Shown: in pieces, positions 1 through 11,700 of the stretch
Numbering within the stretch: the first letter of the stretch is position 1
Layout of the letters: every line of letters begins with the position of its first letter
From: Macrosoma leucophasiata
Lineage: Eukaryota > Arthropoda > Insecta > Lepidoptera > Hedylidae
Assembly: GCA_036365455.1 (NCBI GenBank)
Contig: JAWQUS010000003.1
Coordinates: 8,080,001-8,144,000, forward strand
DNA length: 64,000 bases
Direction of reading: 5' to 3'
Notes under the pieces: generated by a model
What the model saw: only the letters and a program-made list of their open reading frames with translations
Database searches by the model: none
Told to the model about the DNA's origin: nothing
Program-made: the position numbers and the translations under genes

Positions 1-166
1 GTACGGCCCTGTAATTTCCGGCACAGTGGCATAACATCTTAGCCTCAGGAGTGGCAACGCATCTGCATTTTGATCTCTAGTCTTTGTGTGAGTGTCTATA
101 GGCTGCAGTCATCACTTAACATCAATGTGAACTGCATGCTTGTTTGCCACTTTCATTACATAAACC
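1..166 (+). repeat. Family A interspersed repeat, 3' part, cut by window edge
   Basis: Matches the second half of a ~285-bp element present about 20 times here. Diagnostic blocks are 'gtacggccctgtaatttccg', 'aacgcatctgcattttga', 'ctataggctgcagtcatcac' and 'gcatgcttgtttgccact'. The full element begins 'ttttactggtggtagagctc', which lies outside the window for this copy. It has no coding capacity and no obvious Pol III boxes, so I leave its class open (MITE- or Helitron-like non-autonomous element). Confidence 0.8.
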
Positions 167-424
167 TTGTATCATTGTTATTAAGTAAGTATTTGATTTA
201 TTGTTTGTGATGGATAACTCCAGAAACTAATGGACCGATGTCAAAAATTCTTTCATCAATAAAATGTTAACAGAAAGATAAAATTGTGTTGTACACGCGT
301 GTGTAGCCACGGGCGGCGGAAATCGAATGCTTATCACAGCTCCCTTTTATCTCGAATATAGGTAATTTTATTTACACTTTCATGAAATATGATGGTCATT
401 CATGGCGACCATAAACAAAATTCA

Positions 425-882
425 CTGTACCACATAATTATATCTATCTATACAAATAAATAAAATTGAAGTGTCTGTTTGTAATATTAAAATAACCGCC
501 TTTTACTAAATGTCTAAATACACGGTCTAACAAAACAACATTTTTTACATTTTTTGTCTGTCTGTCTGTTTGGCGGGGCTAATCTTGGGAACGGCTGGAC
601 CGATTTTGACGGGTGGCAGATAGCTAATGTGATAAGGAGTAACTTAGGCTACTTTTATTTCCATACATTCATACATACATACATACCTACATACGAATAA
701 ATAGAATTTGAGTGTCTTCGATTTTGACGGGACTTTCATTGGCAGATGGCTGATGTGATAAGTATTAATGTAAACCAGATTTTTTAACTACCCATAATGT
801 GTTTTTGTATAATCTGAAATTAACAAAAAATCTTGCTCAAAGTCACTATTCCACGCGAACGAGGTCGCGGGCACAGCTAGTA
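425..882 (+). repeat. Non-autonomous repeat ending in CTAGT, Helitron-like
   Basis: Contains the blocks 'tttttgtctgtctgtctgtt', 'gaacggctggaccgattttg' and 'aaggagtaacttaggctac', and ends 'gcgggcacagctagt'. The CTAG-type end suits Helitron-derived elements, but no 3' hairpin was verified. A simple (CATA)n tract lies at about 663-692. An inverted relative lies at 6107-6413. Confidence 0.55.
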
Positions 883-1000
883 CAAAATATATTGCACTGT
901 TGAAGGCTGCACGTTATGTAAAAATCGATAGAGATGTAATATTCGGTATAAAATCAAAAACTTTAATACTTAACTTTAACTTTATTATTTAATGTTTAAC

Positions 1001-1222
1001 TGCCTCAGTTGCCTAGTGTTAGCTAGGCCACTACTACGCTGGGATCCTGGGTTCGATTCCCCCGGGGCTTATTAGAGATAAGGGTGTAAAATTATCTCTG
1101 GTTTTATTGGGATTTTTCCATTTTTGGAAGTTTCCCAGTACCTCGGAGTTTGGTTATGTGCCCGGAGATAGGCTCGCCACCTGTTACATGGGCCAAACAA
1201 AACGTAACAAACGTAACGTTTT
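1001..1222 (+). repeat. SINE family B (tRNA-derived)
   Basis: The head 'tgcctcagttgcctagtg' plus 'tgggttcgattcc' gives a Pol III B-box-like motif. The body carries 'tttggaagtttcccagtacc' and 'gtgcccggagat'. Full copies elsewhere end near 'cttcggggattacaggcgtg'. This copy is shortened at its 3' end. Confidence 0.75.
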
Positions 1223-1331
1223 CACATCCACCTTCGTTACCTATATTCTATTCTGTAGAGCAGGTTTGATTTTCTGTGATGATGTAATGAGAAAATATGA
1301 AAATGTTACGTAGGTATTGCAAAAAATAAAG

Positions 1332-1688
1332 CGCGATTGGCCTGGCGGCTGGTGTAGATCATAAGCGATCTACTCGGTTAAGCACTACGGGCGCGGTCGG
1401 GTGGTGTGATGGGTGACCGCTAGTGGCAAATTAAATGCGCGTTTCCGTGCTTCGGAGGGCACCTTAAGCCGCCGGTCCGGTTCCTATCGATAGATAACAG
1501 TCGTTAAATCTTGTCGGAGGCCTTATGGGCGGTTTGAAAACATCCGGCAGCGTGTTGGCTACTAACCCACCCACCAATCCGCATTGGAGCAGCCTGGTGG
1601 AGTAAGCTCCAGGCCTCTCCCCAAAAAGGGGAGAGACTCGTGCCCGGCAGTTGGACGTATAATGGGTTACCATTATTATTATTATATT
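1332..1688 (+). repeat. SINE family D, 5S rRNA-derived, near full length
   Basis: The 5' part, 'ggttaagcactacgggcgcg' followed by 'gatgggtgaccgc', closely resembles the internal-promoter half of insect 5S rRNA ('gttaagcaacatcgggcgcg' ... 'gatgggtgaccgc'). That indicates a SINE3-type element with a 5S head. The body includes 'ctatcgatagataacag' and 'aatccgcattggagcagc', and it ends in an (ATT)n tail. Other copies lie at 12921, 32334, 36444 and 63632. Confidence 0.8.
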
Positions 1689-1884
1689 GCAAAAAATTGT
1701 CACGTCCAATGTCATCGACCCATCTAAAAGTTGTTTATGGAAGAAGTCGCACGATTCTCAACAGTGAGGAGAGCGGCGAAAAAGGAGGAATTTTCATGAA
1801 AATGGTACTACTAATGGTTCCAAATTTGTGAGTTTTGCATTAAGTAATCATACTTAGGCATAAAGTAGCAGTCAGTGCAGTGTA

Positions 1885-3138
1885 GTGCTTGCTCAGATAC
1901 GGACGCGTCACACTGCACGAAATATAACAACATATTTCGCGAGCTGCGCGGCTCTAGCCGCTGCACATTTCCGTCGCTATGAGTTCCGAAAACTTATAGC
2001 GAACGAACTACTGGCGTTTATCCAACATGCCATCGACACCATGGACGAAGTTAGCATTATTCAGATAAGTAAGTCTAACTTCAAAGAAGAGGAAATCTGC
2101 TCAGCCAAGGTACTGCTCTACCAGACGCTGGGCAAGCTTGACTAGATGCCATCTCGTAGAAGAGATGAAAAGGGGGAACGAAGTCTCCAAGACATCATCT
2201 CACTGTTGAAGGAGACCGATCCCGACGACGTGCCCGCTTTCGTGGCGAAGCAGTTGTACAAGCTGCCTCCTGTCACTTTCGACCACGTCGACGTGACCAA
2301 GTTGCTCAAAGATATCAACACCCTGAAGACCAACTTGGAAACAGTTCAGTTTAGATTACAGACGTCGGAAAATACCATCAGTGATCTGCGTGCCGAATTA
2401 ATTTCATTACGTTCGGTATGCATGTTAACCGACGCCTGCAATGTTAACTTGAGACGCGGGGCGCAAAACGCATCGGTCGGCAGTTTCGAGTCGGCTGATT
2501 GCAACAGTAAGAATGCATCACCGGCGAATGTCGTCACGCCGCGCCATGTGCCGCGCCCGCGCCCCGCCGCCCCTGCCGCCGCCCCCGCCGCCCCCGCTGC
2601 GCCTGTCCCCCCCGCTGTCGCACGGCTGCACGTCGACTCCTCGGCGAGGATATGCAGCTGCCGCTGCTACCGCCGCACCATCATCTAAGCGGCCTGTAGC
2701 TTTGGAGAAGAAGCCTGCTGCAGCCTTGCGTTCTCGTAAGGGTCGGGTGACGAGGAAGGGTTCACGGTGGTGCAGGGAAAGAGGAGGAAGCCCGTCAACC
2801 GCAATCTTTGTGGTACGGCGCCGACTGGGGCGAAACATTTGCTGCGTCCAGCTACACCATCGACGCTGTTGTACGTGTCCCGATTGCATTGGTCGACAAA
2901 AGTTGAAGAGGTGGTGGACTACATCCAAATAAAGACCAGATTCACGCTTAGAGTCGAGCGATTGGAATCTCGCCATAAAGTGAACTTTAATTCCATTGTG
3001 GTAAGAGTACCGACTGAACATCTACCGACTTTTTTGAAGGAAGAGTTCTGGCCGCAGGGAGTCGTGTTCCGCAAATTCCGGGGACAACTGCCTGCCGATA
3101 AGCCGCGCATCACGTCGCCGACAATACGTGATAAATAG
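1885..3138 (+). pseudogene. Decayed LINE ORF1 (gag-like) with coiled coil and C-terminal RNA-binding-like part
   Basis: A reading frame from 1885 is interrupted by an in-frame TAG at 2143-2145 and continues in the same frame to 2688. It carries a heptad-like segment (around 'DVTKLLKDINTLKTNLETVQ') and a Pro/Ala-rich stretch near 2545-2630. The homologous reading then appears to move to a second frame (about 2640-2760, Ala-rich then Lys/Arg-rich) and a third (2767-3138), which ends in 'FWPQGVVFRKFRGQL'. From memory this architecture resembles the ORF1-like proteins annotated in many moth genomes next to CR1/jockey-type LINEs. One stop and two frame changes make it non-functional. No ORF2 follows; a poly(A)-like run sits at about 3239-3247. 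Confidence 0.65.
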
Positions 3139-3650
3139 TGTTAGTGTTAAGTTATATAATATGTATGTTAGTCTTTAAGGTATATATTTTATATGGGCCT
3201 ACTGTTTTATTTTAAGCATTGTTGCCTGAAAATAAATAAAAAAAAAAGTTAATTGTCTCCTATTTTTAATGATTTTATTCTCTTTTCTTGTTATATTATG
3301 TGTGTATATTGTGTGTTATCAGGTGAATAAATATTTTCCTTCTTTCTTTCTTATAACTTACACTTGTAAGGTCCTTTTTGCGTGAATTTTTGCTTGTCCA
3401 CATCCACACAGCAGAGCACACAGCATCATAAACATAACAAATCCGAATATCACATTGCAGGCTGGAAATAAAAAAAAATAAATGAGTTTTTGGTTACTAT
3501 GGTTACAAATATTAACTATAGTAACCAAAAACTGGTTAGGTTAGCAACTTAAGACCATTTGTGACTGTTATATTTAGCAACTAACTTCAAATGTCACTTC
3601 TATCTGTCGGTGTGCGTGCGCATCTTAAAAAGTCATTATCATCAGTTTTC
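3139..3650. other. LINE 3' tail, short hairpin and unassigned sequence
   Basis: The 3' UTR and A-rich tail of the upstream LINE relic reach about 3250. A 15-bp perfect inverted repeat ('gtttttggttactat' at 3486-3500 and its complement at 3518-3532) with a 17-nt loop lies in otherwise featureless AT-rich DNA. No coding exon was recognised. Confidence 0.4.
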
Positions 3651-3659
3651 CCAATCGCG

Positions 3660-4112
3660 CGAAAAGAAGTAGGTATATATTTTAAGAGCCTGCGACGCCC
3701 AGACCTTCGTTATATTATAAAACCTGGAAATTCTTCTATATATGTCCCCTATACAGGTATAAGCAAAACCAAAATATACAACCTGGGTCGCGGTGGCTTT
3801 GGCAGGTAACAGGTAGTAAAGGTGAGTAAAATTGTGTGTCAAATTTGTGATAGTATAAAACTTAGTTTTCATATATTTTAACTTACAATCATATTAGAAA
3901 CCGCCTCGTCTATCGGCGGACACTTTGGACGGTGGCAACCCCTTGTCAGACACCCTCACAGTCTAATTATTTATAAATCTACTTTCGTCATAGTATAAAA
4001 TCTGTTACTACTAACTAACTAAATCTGTCTACTTTGTAGTCACATTGTAGTCTACTCCAGGCGTGCGCGCGATGAATATACATGTACGTCGGTGCGAGTG
4101 AAATAGCATGAT
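3660..4112 (-). repeat. Left arm of a large inverted repeat pair
   Basis: The reverse complement reappears at about 6488-6990 with high identity. Shared blocks include 'cgaaggtctgggcgtcgcag', 'gccaaagccaccgcgaccca' and 'ccgatagacgaggcggtttc'. The pair may be two insertions of one DNA element or the arms of a composite foldback element enclosing 2.4 kb. Short ORFs across it are mirror images of each other and look non-coding. Confidence 0.7.
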
Positions 4113-4284
4113 CGGTCCACGGCGATCTCTTTCTGCGCATCAGCTGTCTCGTACTCCGTAATATATATTGTGTAGTGTGAACTGTTATACGTACAGAAAC
4201 CGTTGAATAATTAATTTGTAATAAAAGTGAGGGAAAACTAATTTTGCTTTCTGAAGAGACATTAAAGAAATGTCAAACTGACGT

Positions 4285-4482
4285 TCCGCTTAGCCCAACG
4301 GTGTGAGATGACCGTTTAATTCGAAGGGTCACGGGTTCGATCTCCGCACCGGGACCAATATTTGTATGGCCTACAGATATTTGTCTCGGGTCTGAGTGTT
4401 TGTGCATGTGTTATATGTGTATAACGGTACCCACGACACAGGTTTATACCTTCTGTGGGGCTGTGAGTGTAAGCGTAAGCGT
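4285..4482 (+). repeat. SINE family C (tRNA-derived)
   Basis: Box-A-like 'cttagcccaacggtg' is followed by B-box 'gggttcgatctccgcaccgg', then 'acagatatttgtctcgggtc' and 'cacgacacaggtttatacc'. The same element occurs at 12645, 19094 and 42483, with fragments at 34560 and 38284. Confidence 0.75.
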
Positions 4483-4849
4483 ATTTTTAGAACTTAAAGT
4501 CAGAAAAAAACATAACCTTAAATATGCGAACATTATTTTACCTGATAAATATACAGTTGGAGGTTATCATCGGAAATGCCATAAAACATTCACAGGCGTA
4601 CTACAGTTCTGAGCCTGCAGATTTTCAAAAAGAAAAAAGAGTAAACAAGAAGTCGTTCAGTGTAGACAACTCATCGCCAGATACACCGGTAGTACCTGAG
4701 TTAACTACTGAACTCGCAACAAAATCTCCGACACCATTATACGAAACTTTATTTTTTTACTTTGTTTTGTAATGGCTATAATAAAAAGAATTAAATTATA
4801 CGATCTAAGTTATTTTCTCTCCTTATAGTAAAACCAATAATACATAAAA

Positions 4850-5909
4850 ATTGATCTCCTTAACTTTAAACTTATGTATGTATGTATCTTGATGCCAGGT
4901 CCCTAACAGGGTAGGCAGAGAGTGTAGAGCGCCAAATACCCCGGTCCTGACAAACCTCTCGTGCCTCGTCATCATCATTCTCTTCATACATGCACGCCGA
5001 TTCCTAAGACTTTTGACCCCACCATCAGACAGAACTCGACCTATTTGGTCATGGTAGGTTAGTCTTGGTCTTCCTGGGCCTCTGCAACCATCCACATTCG
5101 CATTGTATATCTGTTTAGTCATTCGCTCATTCGACATTCTTTCTATATGCCCGAACCATCGGAGCATGCCTTTTTTCATTTTTACACCGATACTATCATT
5201 CACACAAAGCCTCTTTCTTACATCTTCATTACGAACGCGATCGGTGAGTGATACACCGCAGATCTTGCGCAAAGATCTCATCTCGACCGCGTTTAACTTA
5301 CTTTCATGCTCTTTCCTGCATACCCAGCTCTCGCTTCCATAATAGCGTTGGAGTAAGTACAGCATTATGTACAGCTAGTCGAGCCCGCTGGCTGAGATGT
5401 TTAGATTCTAGCAGCTTACCCAACGCTCCATTCACGCAATTCCCAGCAAGCACTCTTCTTTCTATGTCGGTGGTGTACCTACCATCCTTGCTAAAAGCAC
5501 ATCCAAGATATACAATTTCATCCACCTGTTCTTACACTGCATCATCTACTACTACCCTTGCATTTGTTCTCTGTTCATCTCTTTCAAATACTAATACTTT
5601 AGGTTTATCCACATTCAATTGTAAGCCTTTCTCCATACAATCCTCTTTCATGACTGTGACTAGTGCTTGTAGCCCAGATGGTGTAGAGCTAACAATTACC
5701 GCATCATCTGCGTAAAGCAGACAGTTCACCACTAGGTCACCCATACGAACTTCCACATCCATCTACTTCACCCTCTGGAGGCATTTGTCCAGATATATCA
5801 TAAACAGCCTAGACGAAAGCACGCAACCATGTCTGACACCGATGTTAACATCAAACCAGGGTGACATGTTACCATCTACCCGTACACATGCTTTTACTTT
5901 AACCTTCTA
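4850..5909 (-). pseudogene. RTE-like LINE reverse transcriptase fragment, frameshifted
   Basis: Minus-strand frames at 5763-5909, 5532-5762, 5304-5525 and 4823-5365 follow each other as pieces of one RT C-terminus. The order is 'GVRHGC' (motif B region), 'CLLYADDAVIV' (catalytic YADD box), 'DEIVYLGCAFSKDG', 'YGSESWVCRKEHESKLNAVE', then a 'GPGRPR' tail. A stop after 'KCLQRVK' and two frame changes inactivate it. It ends at the 'gtatgtatgtatcttgatgcc' tail, which recurs alone at 14816, 37372, 40226, 41232, 55320 and 63968. The endonuclease domain is absent (5'-truncated). It resembles lepidopteran 'endonuclease-reverse transcriptase' entries; the RTE clade call is from memory. Confidence 0.8.
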
Positions 5910-6106
5910 GAATTTTATCATCGACTGCCGATTTTTCTTATTATTTTCTGTACAATACTTAAAATTAATAGATGTTTTTTTACAACTTTCTTAAATCATA
6001 ACTTGATTCCATAAAATTCACTTGAAAAAATTAAAATTTTAGTTAAATGCAAAATTTAATGATAATTTGCAAAAGTTAATAGCGTAATGAATCGTATTCA
6101 ATTGTT

Positions 6107-6413
6107 GACTAGTTGTGCCCGCGACTTCGCCCGCGTGAGAATTTATGATTGTTCAGTACCTACCCGGACGAAGTCGTGGGCGCAGCTAAGTTACTCCTTG
6201 TTACATCAGCTATCTGCCAGTGAAAGTCCCGTCAAAATCGGTGCAGCCGTTCACAAGATTAGCCCCGCCAAACAGACAGACAGACAGACAAAAATTGTAG
6301 AAAATGTTATTTTGGTATATGTACCGCGTATACATACATATGCATTTAGTAAAAAGCGGTTATTTAATATTACAAACAGACACTCTAATTTTATTTATTT
6401 GTATAGATTTCAT
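6107..6413 (-). repeat. CTAGT-ended Helitron-like repeat, inverted copy
   Basis: Begins 'actagttgtgcccgcgactt' (complement of the 3' end) and contains 'gtgcagccgttcacaagatt' and 'agacagacagacagac'. It is related to 425-882 in the opposite orientation. Confidence 0.55.
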
Positions 6414-6487
6414 ATTTTGTTGATATAAAAATATCATTAATTTATTTTAATCGGTTAAAAATCTACATAATTTTTTTTTTTGATAAA

Positions 6488-6990
6488 TTTAGAGTATAGA
6501 TCGCGCTATTTCACTCGCACCAACGTACATATATTCATCGCGCGCACGCCTGGAGTAGACTTCAATGTGTCTGGGAAGATACAGAAGAACCATCGAAAGT
6601 GACTGGGAATTGTGGAAACATTATTCGTATAGTTTTCTGAATAACATATATAAAAGTCAGATTTAATACTATGATGAAAGTAGATTTATAAATAATTAGA
6701 CTGTGAGGGTGTCTGGCAAGGGGTTGCCACCGTCCAAAGTGTCCGCCGATAGACGAGGCGGTTTCTTATATGATTGTAAGTTAAAATATATGAAAACTAA
6801 GTTTTATACTATCACAAATTTGAAACACAATTTTACTCACATTTACTACCTATTACCTGCCAAAGCCACCGCGACCCAGGTTGTATATTTTGGTTTTGCT
6901 TATACCTGTACAGGGGACATATATAGAAGAATTTCCAGGTTTTATAATATAACGAAGGTCTGGGCGTCGCAGGCTCTCAGAATATACGAT
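6488..6990 (+). repeat. Right arm of the large inverted repeat pair
   Basis: Inverted counterpart of 3660-4112. It begins near 'gcgctatttcactcgcacca' and ends near 'tgggcgtcgcaggctctcag'. An open frame of 102 codons (6703-7011) lies inside it. The left arm's opposite-strand ORF encodes the same peptide with changes, so this is shared repeat sequence rather than evidence for a gene. Confidence 0.7.
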
Positions 6991-6999
6991 AGTAACATA

Positions 7000-7947
7000 A
7001 TTTATATATGATGTGTCATAAAAATTCAAGTTCGTAGTCTAGGTCAACACGTTGTTATATAACCGCTATAATATTGGCGAGGTTACTTCCATTGCCGATG
7101 CTTGCCTTATGTCATTTATACGTACCCAATCTTTTGTTAAGTTCAATATCCTCTGACCAGCGTCATATTAATAATGAATCTGTTTCCTGGATCTATTAAA
7201 TTGATAAACACTGACGAATAAGATGGTGATTCCCTTCGTCGGAAGAATTCATTAGTTTAATTATTAGCATTTTTTATTTATTCAATTAAATTATAAATGA
7301 AAAAAAAGCTTTACTGTGTATTTAGAAGGACCTCGCTTACCATATAACTTGTAAAACACACGCGTTTAACACTCATTTTACTAATTTTACGAACAGAGTC
7401 GAAACGTCGGATTAAAGGTAAAAAGTGTTTTTACCCAATATCTTTATCGCGTCACGACCCGGTTCGTAAAATTAGTAAAACTCGCTTACTATGTAGCCTA
7501 ACATAGTAAGCGAGTTAGTTATTTTTTTGTTTACAATGAGCGCATTTTTTGCCATTTTGTGCCATATCTGAAGGCTAAGTTGTCGACTAACCTCTATGAA
7601 AGAAATTACAGGGTCGTAAGTTATCGTCTGATTGAAATACGATAATGCTATCATAATACTATCATTGGCATCAGATGTATATAGTAATGCGGAGGTGATA
7701 ACACCCTAAGGCTAACACATCGGAGGCTATTGGGACTCTACCAGCAATCAAGTTAATTGTGTGTCAGTTCGTTCAGTCAGCCAGAAATACATTTACCACA
7801 CTAACATTAACGTCATACACGTGGAAAAATCTCACTTAAATATCTGTTAAATCATTATAAAAACGGTACTGGCTGTTTGTTCCCATTGTCTTCTCTATAC
7901 ATAAACCTCGTTAATGATAGCGATGACTTTAAATTTTTTGAATAACT
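7000..7947. other. No gene recognised; intronic or intergenic AT-rich DNA
   Basis: I see no recognisable exon on either strand. At 7462-7510 there is a short direct and inverted arrangement of 'actcgcttactatgtagcc' and 'taacatagtaagcgagtta'. If the prominin-like gene continues leftward, part of this lies in its next intron. Confidence 0.4.
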
Positions 7948-8166
7948 TGCCTCAGCATCGTAGTGGTAGCAGGCCACTACCACTACGCTGGGTTCGATTC
8001 CCGGGTCAGTGGCTATCAGATATAACGGTTTGTAATCCTTTATCTCTGGTTCTATGAGAATTTTTCCATTTTCTGAAATTGGCCAAAACGTAACCGGCGA
8101 TTCGTGGGTGTTTACCTCTGCCTACCCCTTCGGGGATTACAGGCGTGATGTTACGTTACGTTATAT
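7948..8166 (+). repeat. SINE family B (tRNA-derived)
   Basis: Starts 'tgcctcagcatcgtagtgg', with 'gctgggttcgattcccggg' as B-box region, and ends 'ttcggggattacaggcgtga'. The central 'cccagtacctcggag' part is deleted relative to other copies. Confidence 0.75.
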
Positions 8167-8557
8167 CAGTTACTTTTACACATCGAGCAAAGCGGAGCAA
8201 CTATTGCAGCAACTGGCAACTATCCGTCAACTATCTGTTTACATATATATTTCAATTGGACTGCGCACACGTAACAACTCGAGTTCCGACTTCCAGTGAT
8301 CGTCAAAAGTTTTCAGTTGCTGTAATCGATGACTAGGTTAGTTCCTAATTGCCGCAACTAGCAACTGTGAAATATTATATCGGTTTTTAAAGTTGACGGT
8401 TTCCGCAACTGTCAATCTAAACGTTTCGGGCGATTTCAAACCCTCCATCCCTTTCGCTGTGCTCAGAAATTAAAATTAGTCCTTAATAGAATCCAAAGAA
8501 GATATCAATAGATATGAAACTAAAAACCTTGTTCCTTGTAAAGAAATGTTGACATAC
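8167..8557. other. Intron sequence, nothing recognised
   Basis: This is the sequence downstream (in gene orientation) of the last visible prominin exon. No coding stretch or known repeat was identified here. Confidence 0.4.
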
Positions 8558-8728
8558 CCAATATAAAAGTCCATCTCCAAAGTTCATATTCTTGCAGTCT
8601 ATCCAGCCCAGATTCCAATTGTCTGGCAAGTGAATGCAATCCAGAGGTGAGATGTCGCACTATGTCGCTTAAAATCTTTGAAGAACTGTGGACTAATTGA
8701 CGTCTGAATTCTATGTCTCGAAGAACAT
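8558..8728 (-). CDS. Prominin-like exon: end of first extracellular loop and start of TM3
   Basis: 171 bp. The acceptor reads '...tttgttaatag' before the exon (exon 5' end at 8728) and the donor 'gtatgt' follows 8558. It encodes 'DVLRDIEFRRQLVHSSSKIL', a helical stretch, and ends 'LQEYELWRWTFIL', the lead-in to TM3. The entry phase (one base carried) fits the preceding exon. It ends with one base of a codon, and no matching next exon was found to the left. Confidence 0.75.
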
Positions 8729-11700
8729 CTATTAACAAATATTAAATCTTACCAGTATGTTATAAAGAGGCTTCAAGCATATAAACTTCTATATTTACCA
8801 TATTATAAAAATATTTATATTGGTACTTGATTTTATTTTTAAGTAACAATTGTTTGGACCATATTCTACATTTATTTATATCATATTGCACCTTCGACAG
8901 TTCTATTTGGCCCTAAGGTTGGCTGGTAGAGAATACCTACCACTAGGTATTAAGTCCGCCTTATTTACATTTCATAGGTGCAAAAAGAATAAATAAATAA
9001 ATAATAAGTTTTTTATTGATCGTACTTTAGTGTCACTGAAGTATAATAATATATATAATATATAATAAACAGGTGCAGTAAAAAAAAACAGAACAAAATA
9101 GAAAAATACAAGAAAACAATTTGGACGAACGTGAGTGTGTAGGAGTCCGAGGGCGGACTCCACCGTTTGCTCAATGCTTTTTTGCTTTGCATGTTACAAT
9201 TGGCGGCCTTATCGCTAAAAGAGCGATTTCTTCCAACTAACCCAAAAGATAACAGGACATATTTAACATAAAAACAGGTAGGGTGTGCGTTATTAACTTA
9301 AAACTATTAGTCCTAGGACACACATGAAAAACGACAGTAAACAAAGCAAGAAGGATACAAGTACACAATACTAAGGTAGAGAACATAAATAGAAAGACTT
9401 AACCTGATGTTTAAATGCTACAAAAGTCTGAGCTTGTCTAATTGCAGAGGGCAATGCGTTCCATAAGCGTACAGATTCAACTGAGAAGGATTTGGTGTAG
9501 AACTGACTGGAGTGAACGGGAGTGAAACGATCTTTTAAATATTTGGGACTGTTAGGATTAAATAGCACGCAGTATAAAAGAGAAAGTATACGTACATTCC
9601 GGCGATGTTGAATGGAGAGCCACTTGAGCTTATTGCGATATTCGGACACATGATCATATTTGCGAAGACCAAATATGAATCTTATGAAAACATTTTGAAG
9701 GCGCTCAAGTTTATGTAGTTGCTCTTGGGTCAAATTGAGATAGCAGACGTCAGCATAATCAAGTATCGGAAAAAGTAAGGATTGTGCAAGCGCAATTTTA
9801 GTAGGAATCGGTAAAAAGTTACGTATCAGATGTTGATCAAACGTTACTCCTAGGTTCTTAACCTTCTCAAGAAACGGTATATGTATGCCATCGAACAGTA
9901 CCCGAGGTAACTTATCCCAGTCGATTTTACTCACCAGCCTAGAGCTACCAATGATAATAAGTTGAGTTTTCTCGGGATTCACTGTAAGGCCAAAAGATTT
10001 GCTCGATGATGATATGCGATTAAGGTCGTCGTTAATTTCATAGATAGCATTAGGTAGTTCCTTTAAAGAAGACCTAGTATAAATTTGGAGATCGTCTGCA
10101 TAGAGATGATAGAGAGAAGATATATGGAGGCAAACAGAATTAATGAAAATAGAAAATAACAGAGGAGACAACACGCCACCTTGTGGCACACCAGCAGGAC
10201 TAGCACACCAGGTCGAGAAATGTTCTTGAGCCTGTATGCGATGCCGGCGGCCATACAAGTAATTACGAAACCAGTCAATTGCACACGGAGATATGTTAAG
10301 AGAGCGCAGAGTCGAAGTAAAATTTCAAAGTCAAAAGCATGAAAAGCATTACTAAAGTCTAACAATGTTAATACTGTTAACTGTTGATTGTCCATACCAA
10401 ATCGAATGTCATCGGAAATTTTCACTAAAGCAGTAGTTGTACTATGACCAGGACGGAAACCGGGTTGCATAGGATTGAGAAGACTATGTGTGGAAAGGAA
10501 GGAACTTAACTGCTGGTGAACAAGGCGTTCAAGGATTTTAGACAAGAATGACAGGATAGAGATAGGCCTATCATTGGAAAAGGTAGCGGGATTAGATTTT
10601 TTTGGAATGGGAATTATATTTGCATCTTTCCACAGAGTAGGAAACACACCAGAGGAAATAGAGGAATTGAGAATGGAAGTAATCACAGGAGTAATGATAT
10701 CTAATAGAGGAATGATCATCTTACGACTAATGCTGTCGCATCCGACAGCATTCGAATTGATAGACAATATGCTCTTCCTAACATCACGTTCTACAAATGG
10801 ACTTAACATGCCTCGTTTTAGTCAAGTACTCCGAGAGTTTGACACCCGTGCCTTTTAACTTCGTCTTCGCGAACCAAACCGCATCACGAGTGGATGTATC
10901 AGTGAACTTGACTACGATGGGTCTTGGTTTGCCCTCCAGAGGCCGCCCCAACCGGTGACATCTGGAAGTTGCGAAGACTAAAGGTGTCCTTTAGTCTCTC
11001 GGCAACAATTGAAGCCACAGCATTCTTCTCTTCAGGCACACCATGGAGGAGGAGCATTTTTCGTTGCCTGCTCATCTCCATCCTATCCAGCTCCCTGCCC
11101 AGAAACTCAACCTGCTGCTGTAGGGTGCTCATAGCGGCCAGAATGAATTTGCGAAAGTTGTTAAAATGAGTCGCTAGTGTAGTGGAAGTTGCAGATGAAG
11201 GGGAGGTCTTACGCAGATCCTGCTGGAATTCGTCCATCCGTGCGTTGAACAGTTCAGCCATAGATATAAGTGACTCCCTAACAGACTCCATATTATGAGT
11301 GTTGGTGCAGTGTGGTTGAGGAATTTAAAAGGAAATTAAGAGCACTTCAGGTTTGTATCACATGTAAATATTAATTAGCAAAGAATATTTATTATGTATT
11401 TATATTTAATTTTATTTATTAAACGTGTCAGATTTGTTTCGCGCCTACCCACAGAAAAAAAAGCCACCTCCAATTCAACCTTATCATGAACAATTTAATT
11501 TAATAAAACCAGACATTTCAATGGAGATGCGATGCTACTCGTGAGGTGTAAGTTGATATAAGTACCTCTGTGCCAAAATTATAGGACCGTTCATTATCAT
11601 CTGACCGAAACACGATGGTGCCGGACACTACCATTAAGCGGCAAGTATATTAGGTAATGCGGTGGTGTCTACGCCTGCGAATCTTGACACTGTAACCAGT

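Larger units (their letters stand above)
9005..11340 (-). mobile_element. CR1/jockey-like LINE, decayed, with ORF1 joined directly to RT
   Basis: The extent covers a 3' UTR (9005-9370, including the 'gccttatcgctaaaagagcg' stem region), a reverse transcriptase frame, and an ORF1 at the 5' end. No apurinic-like endonuclease domain lies between ORF1 and RT although full elements normally have one, so this looks like an internally deleted copy. It lies wholly inside the prominin intron between exons 13035-13170 and 8558-8728, on the same strand as the gene. Confidence 0.75.

Noticed and set aside
2518..3021. 167-codon minus-strand frame
   Set aside because: It is the antisense shadow of the GC-rich LINE ORF1 relic; low-complexity Gly/Arg composition.
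6703..7011. 102-codon open frame
   Set aside because: The same peptide appears on the other strand of the inverted copy at 3642-3872, so it is repeat sequence rather than a gene.
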